Assembly: GCA_000434195.1 (NCBI GenBank)
Contig: HF994471.1
Span: 55,721-119,720 of the forward strand
Direction: 5' to 3'
DNA length: 64,000 bases
Source: Clostridium sp. CAG:780
GTDB taxonomy: Bacteria; Bacillota; Clostridia; TANB77; CAG-508
The first letter of the stretch is position 1. Every line of letters starts with the position of its first letter. The position numbers were made by a program, and so were the translations under genes. The notes under the pieces were generated by a model. It worked only from the letters and a program-made list of their open reading frames with translations. It was not told the origin of the DNA and searched no databases. This document shows positions 60,646-64,000 of the stretch, piece by piece.

Positions 60646-63600
60646 TTAGTCTATGCTTTTTAGGGATTCAGTCATACTTATTTTCTTTAATGTACGGTTT
60701 ACAGCAATATTCACTATTTCTGCAAATACTATTGTTATTACTATTCCATATACAAAACTCATTATTCCTATATTGTAATCAAACATAAGCATATCTAATT
60801 CACAAGTTTTTACAGCATACATTGCTAGGAAATATCCTACCAAAAGACCTAGTAATATTCCTATTATTGTTAGTATTCTTGTTTCTTTTGCTACATAGTT
60901 AAACACTTCTTTGTTATAGAATCCAAGTACCTTTATTGTTGCAAGTTCTCTTATTCTCTCGCTTATATTTACATTCGATAAATTATATAATACTGCAAAA
61001 GCTAGCAATCCTGCAGCAATTATTAGAATATATACTACTAGTTGCATTTTATCCATTACCATTGAGAATACGTCTTTGGTTGATGATAAGAAAGTCACTC
61101 CTACTACATTGTTTTCATCTGCTAGAATTGTTTTTCCTATATCATCTTCTTCCTCTAGTGTAATTCCTTGCTCTTCTTTTATTAGAATCGTATTTGGTTT
61201 ATATTCATTTTCTCCATATATTGAATTATATAAATCGCTTGACATATACATATAATGATATATGTAGTTCTCCGTTATATTACCAACTGTTACTGTTTTT
61301 TCTATGTCGTCTGTATCTTTTATTGTTATTTTATCTCCAACATTGGCATTTAATAACTTGGCAAGTTTTTCTGATATTATTACAGAATCATTTCCTAACG
61401 TATACTCATTCTTCTTGTTATTTCTAGCTCTTAGATTTACAAATTCTTTTAAATCGTCTATTTTATCTGTCACCATCAGATTTATAGTTTGTGTACTTTC
61501 CATTTGAGTAGTTTCCACTGCTGTCATATAACAAGTTAATGTTTTCGATACTTTTTCAATATCTTTTATTTTATTTTCTTCATTTGCTATTTCTTCTAGA
61601 TCTAGGTCATCTTTTAAGCTAACAGTCCCATCATACTTAAATATCTCACCAAACTGATCTGGTATCATATTTCCAATTGCATTTCTTATTCCAAAACCTG
61701 CTATTATTAATGATGTGCAACCCGCTACTCCTATCACTGTCATTAAAAACTTTTTCTTGTATCTAAATAAATTTCTTGCTGTTACTTTGTTTGTGAATTT
61801 CATTCTTTTCCATATAAATGTTATTTTTTCTAATAGTATTCTCTTGCCTGGAGTTGGTGCTTTTGGTAACATTAGCGTTGCTGGCTTTTCTATTAGCTCT
61901 TTGATGCAAGTGTAAATTGTTGCTCCTATTGTGCATACTAGTGCAAATACAAGTCCTACAATTCCTATTTTTAGTCTAAATACACAGTCTGCATCTGGTA
62001 GAGTATACATCATTTGATACATCATTGTGATTATTCTTGGAAGCAACTTAAATCCCACACACATTCCTGTTACTCCACCAATTATTGTTGCAAGAAGTGC
62101 ATAAATTATATACTTCATTGATATTTGTGCTTTGTTGTATCCAAGTGCTTTTAGTGTTCCTATTTGAGTTCTTTGTTCTTCTATCATTCTTGACATTGAT
62201 GTTAAACTGATTAGTGCTGCAACAAGGAAAAATACTACTGGGAATACCTTTGCTATATTGGCTATTCTGTCTGTGTCTTGTATATATTCTGCATATCCAT
62301 AGTTAGAGTTTCTGTCTAATATATACCAAGTTGGTTTCTCTATTTTGTTTACTTCTTCCCTTGCATCATTTATTTTTTGCTGTGCTTCTTCTAATTTTTC
62401 ATTTGCCTCTTTTCTTGAATCTTCTAGCTTTGATTCATTTTCCGAGATTTCTGTTTTTGAGTTTTCTATTCTTCTTCTAGCTGATGCAAATTCATTTTCT
62501 GCTTTCTTCTTGTTACTTTCTAGTTCTGCTTTTTGATTACTCAAACTTGCTTCATTTTGTTCTATCTGTTTTGTTGCCAATTCTAATTGTTGTTTTGCAT
62601 ATTCTTTTTCTTGTGATTCGGGCATCATTTCTATTTGTTGTCTTTGATTTTCTAATTGTATTTTTGCATTCTGTATTTGACTTTCTGCTTCTTTTATTTG
62701 ATTATCTGCCTCTTTAAATTTATTATTTGTACTAGCTATGTTATTTTCCAATGTTGTTTGTGCATTTCTTATTTGTCTTTTCGCATCTTCAATTTGATTT
62801 TCAGCATCATTTATTTTTTCTTCTGCTTCTTGTTTTTTGTCATTATATTCGCTTTGCGCATCATCTAATTTTTTATTTGCTTCTTCTATAATTTCGTTAT
62901 ATCTTGCCTGTTTTCTCTCATCCGAAATTGCTTCTACATTATCTTTTACATGTGATACTAAATCTTTATAATCTTGATTATACGTTGCAAGCTCTTTTGC
63001 CCCATCCACTGTTATATATGCAGCTGTATATACGTCCATAGTTATATTTTCTCTTGGTATGAACATATAATAATTGATGCTTCCTGCACCTAATTTACTT
63101 GTTCCTCTTGATCTAGATATATATTCAGGAGATTCTACAACTCCTACTATTTTTATCTTCTTTTGATTTATTACATCTGTATTTTCATCTTGTCCTAATT
63201 CTAATTTTTCTGGGTTTAATTCTATATAATCCCCAATTTTATATCCTGTACCAATTAAAAACGATTCTTCCACCACTGCCTCATCACTATTTTGTGGGAG
63301 ATTTCCGTTCATCAACTTGATTTTGTTTATATTCTCGGGTATTGCCTTGACTTTGATAACAAATTCTTTTTCCTCATTGCTTACAGTAGCATCAAAGCTA
63401 TAACTGCCTTCTACCTCATTAATTCCTTCAACATCTTTTAAGGCTTCTATATCATTTTGGGTTAATCCCAATGTTGAAAGAACTTCTATATCCATTACAT
63501 CTTGCAAATCGTAATATGTGTCTACCGTATCTTTCATGTCTGGGCTTGTAGCTCTTATTCCTGCAAAAAAGCCTACACCTAAAAACACTATTAAAACAAT

Positions 63601-63666
63601 TGATAAAAATCTTTTAAAAGTGTTTTTTATTTGTCTTATACTATCTTTTACTAAGGCTTTTTTCAT
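60646..63666 (-). CDS. Large FtsX-type ABC transporter permease, second paralog
   Basis: A 1006-residue protein that is a paralog of the 1078-residue permease: same first helix (FLSIVLIVFLGVGFFAGIRA), an outer domain, a coiled-coil (about 250-440, with ENQIEDAKRQIRNAQT heptads), the FtsX triple helix (about 475-620), a single helix with KKFLMTVIGVAGCTSLIIAG and a final FtsX domain ending ISMTESLKSID. It is transcribed from its own promoter upstream. The two permeases probably form a heterodimer or alternative partners for the shared ATPase. Confidence 0.88.
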   Translation of the reverse strand: MKKALVKDSIRQIKNTFKRFLSIVLIVFLGVGFFAGIRATSPDMKDTVDTYYDLQDVMDIEVLSTLGLTQNDIEALKDVEGINEVEGSYSFDATVSNEEKEFVIKVKAIPENINKIKLMNGNLPQNSDEAVVEESFLIGTGYKIGDYIELNPEKLELGQDENTDVINQKKIKIVGVVESPEYISRSRGTSKLGAGSINYYMFIPRENITMDVYTAAYITVDGAKELATYNQDYKDLVSHVKDNVEAISDERKQARYNEIIEEANKKLDDAQSEYNDKKQEAEEKINDAENQIEDAKRQIRNAQTTLENNIASTNNKFKEADNQIKEAESQIQNAKIQLENQRQQIEMMPESQEKEYAKQQLELATKQIEQNEASLSNQKAELESNKKKAENEFASARRRIENSKTEISENESKLEDSRKEANEKLEEAQQKINDAREEVNKIEKPTWYILDRNSNYGYAEYIQDTDRIANIAKVFPVVFFLVAALISLTSMSRMIEEQRTQIGTLKALGYNKAQISMKYIIYALLATIIGGVTGMCVGFKLLPRIITMMYQMMYTLPDADCVFRLKIGIVGLVFALVCTIGATIYTCIKELIEKPATLMLPKAPTPGKRILLEKITFIWKRMKFTNKVTARNLFRYKKKFLMTVIGVAGCTSLIIAGFGIRNAIGNMIPDQFGEIFKYDGTVSLKDDLDLEEIANEENKIKDIEKVSKTLTCYMTAVETTQMESTQTINLMVTDKIDDLKEFVNLRARNNKKNEYTLGNDSVIISEKLAKLLNANVGDKITIKDTDDIEKTVTVGNITENYIYHYMYMSSDLYNSIYGENEYKPNTILIKEEQGITLEEEDDIGKTILADENNVVGVTFLSSTKDVFSMVMDKMQLVVYILIIAAGLLAFAVLYNLSNVNISERIRELATIKVLGFYNKEVFNYVAKETRILTIIGILLGLLVGYFLAMYAVKTCELDMLMFDYNIGIMSFVYGIVITIVFAEIVNIAVNRTLKKISMTESLKSID

Positions 63667-63702
63667 TTTTTACGTTCCTTTCAACTTTTTATTTGCAAAA
63701 AT

Positions 63703-63731
63703 ATTTTATCATTATTTTCCCAATAATTCAA
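63703..63731 (-). promoter_or_regulatory. Promoter of the second permease gene, with a palindrome
   Basis: TTGAAT (63726-63731) and TAAAAT (63703-63708), spacer 17 bases, on the minus strand, 36 bases before the start. The -35 overlaps an AATTCA...TGAATT / CAATG-AA-CATTG palindrome (about 63725-63748), which could be an operator. Confidence 0.6.
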
Positions 63732-63836
63732 TGAACATTGTGTGAATTCGTACCTTTTTATGTAGGTTTGTCAAACATATGTCACACTCATTTGATATCA
63801 CTAGTGTTGAAATACCTGATATGATAATTTTGAACT

Positions 63837-64000
63837 TTAACTATTTATATATTCTAAATATTTTTCTCTTGGGCTAAGCCATTTTAACGGTCTCATTGGA
63901 AAATTATTATATTCTTTTATCCAATATTTAGCTCTATTTACTAAATCTTCAAAACTACAAAATACTTTCTTATAATAAAATCTTTCTTGATCTTTTCTAT
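63837..64000 (-). CDS. C-terminal fragment of an IS transposase (integrase core)
   Basis: The minus strand reads in one frame from the window edge to TAA at 63837-63839, giving 54 residues that include QERFYYKKVFCSFEDLVN and NNFPMRPLKWLSPREKYLEY. This is the familiar C-terminal end of DDE integrase-core transposases of the IS3/IS481 type. Only the 3' part is present, so completeness cannot be judged. The element's left end should lie between about 63740 and 63836; no terminal repeat could be assigned. Confidence 0.75.
   Translation of the reverse strand, partial: RKDQERFYYKKVFCSFEDLVNRAKYWIKEYNNFPMRPLKWLSPREKYLEYINS

Noticed and set aside
1..64000. tRNA, rRNA or phage genes
   Set aside because: No cloverleaf-forming or rRNA-like segments were seen in the gaps, and no phage structural or lysis genes are present.

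Overview
The window is AT-rich, low-GC DNA with strong AGGAGG-type ribosome binding sites, sigma-A promoters of TTGACA/TATAAT type and a gene set typical of an endospore-forming Clostridia relative: spoIVB, disA and cdaA, divIVA and sepF, a pheST operon behind a T-box, and a FtsK/SpoIIIE translocase. It looks like a gut-type uncultured member of the class, but the species cannot be named from sequence alone. Almost every gene is on the minus strand. The plus-strand exceptions are a truncated gene at the left edge, two tiny cysteine-rich membrane peptides (about 30.8-31.1 kb) and a 50-residue hydrophilic protein (44.2 kb).

Region 0.3-13.1 kb is a long minus-strand operon for a divergent Tad/type IV-like surface apparatus. 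In transcription order it holds a CpaB-like SAF protein, two ParA/CpaE-like proteins with degraded P-loops, a CpaF/TadA ATPase, a fused TadB-TadC-like membrane protein, a series of small pilin-like proteins (most beginning MEN), two larger single-anchor proteins and a CmpB-like membrane protein. An internal hairpin terminator at about 3.0 kb separates the pilin-like genes from the last two genes. No prepilin peptidase is in the window. This cluster is the best candidate for an undescribed system.

Region 13.2-35.7 kb is mostly housekeeping: truA, cdaA, a GH15 glucoamylase-like enzyme, a beta-CASP metallo-beta-lactamase, ftsK, rsmD, divIVA, sepF, an HlyD-like protein, miaA, mutL, spoIVB, a cyclophilin, disA and radA. 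Region 35.8-38.3 kb carries two genes with classical type IV prepilin N-termini (one with an Fn3-like tail, one with GLUG-like repeats), each behind an identical 60-bp promoter segment. Region 38.3-44.0 kb carries T-box-controlled pheS-pheT, a short proline-tRNA ligase and scpB.

Region 44.2-49.3 kb is accessory. It has a two-gene operon pairing a NADAR-like glycosidase with a phosphoribosyltransferase-fold protein, a type I phosphodiesterase-like protein, a GC-richer HIT-domain gene with its own consensus promoter, and the decayed remains of an MBL-fold gene. Region 49.3-56.4 kb has a PHP phosphoesterase, a two-OB-fold SSB-like protein, metG, a sortase, rsmA and a ROK kinase. Region 56.5-63.7 kb has two giant paralogous FtsX-type permeases with long coiled-coil extracytoplasmic domains around one ABC ATPase. 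The right edge cuts a transposase gene. No tRNA, rRNA or CRISPR array was seen.
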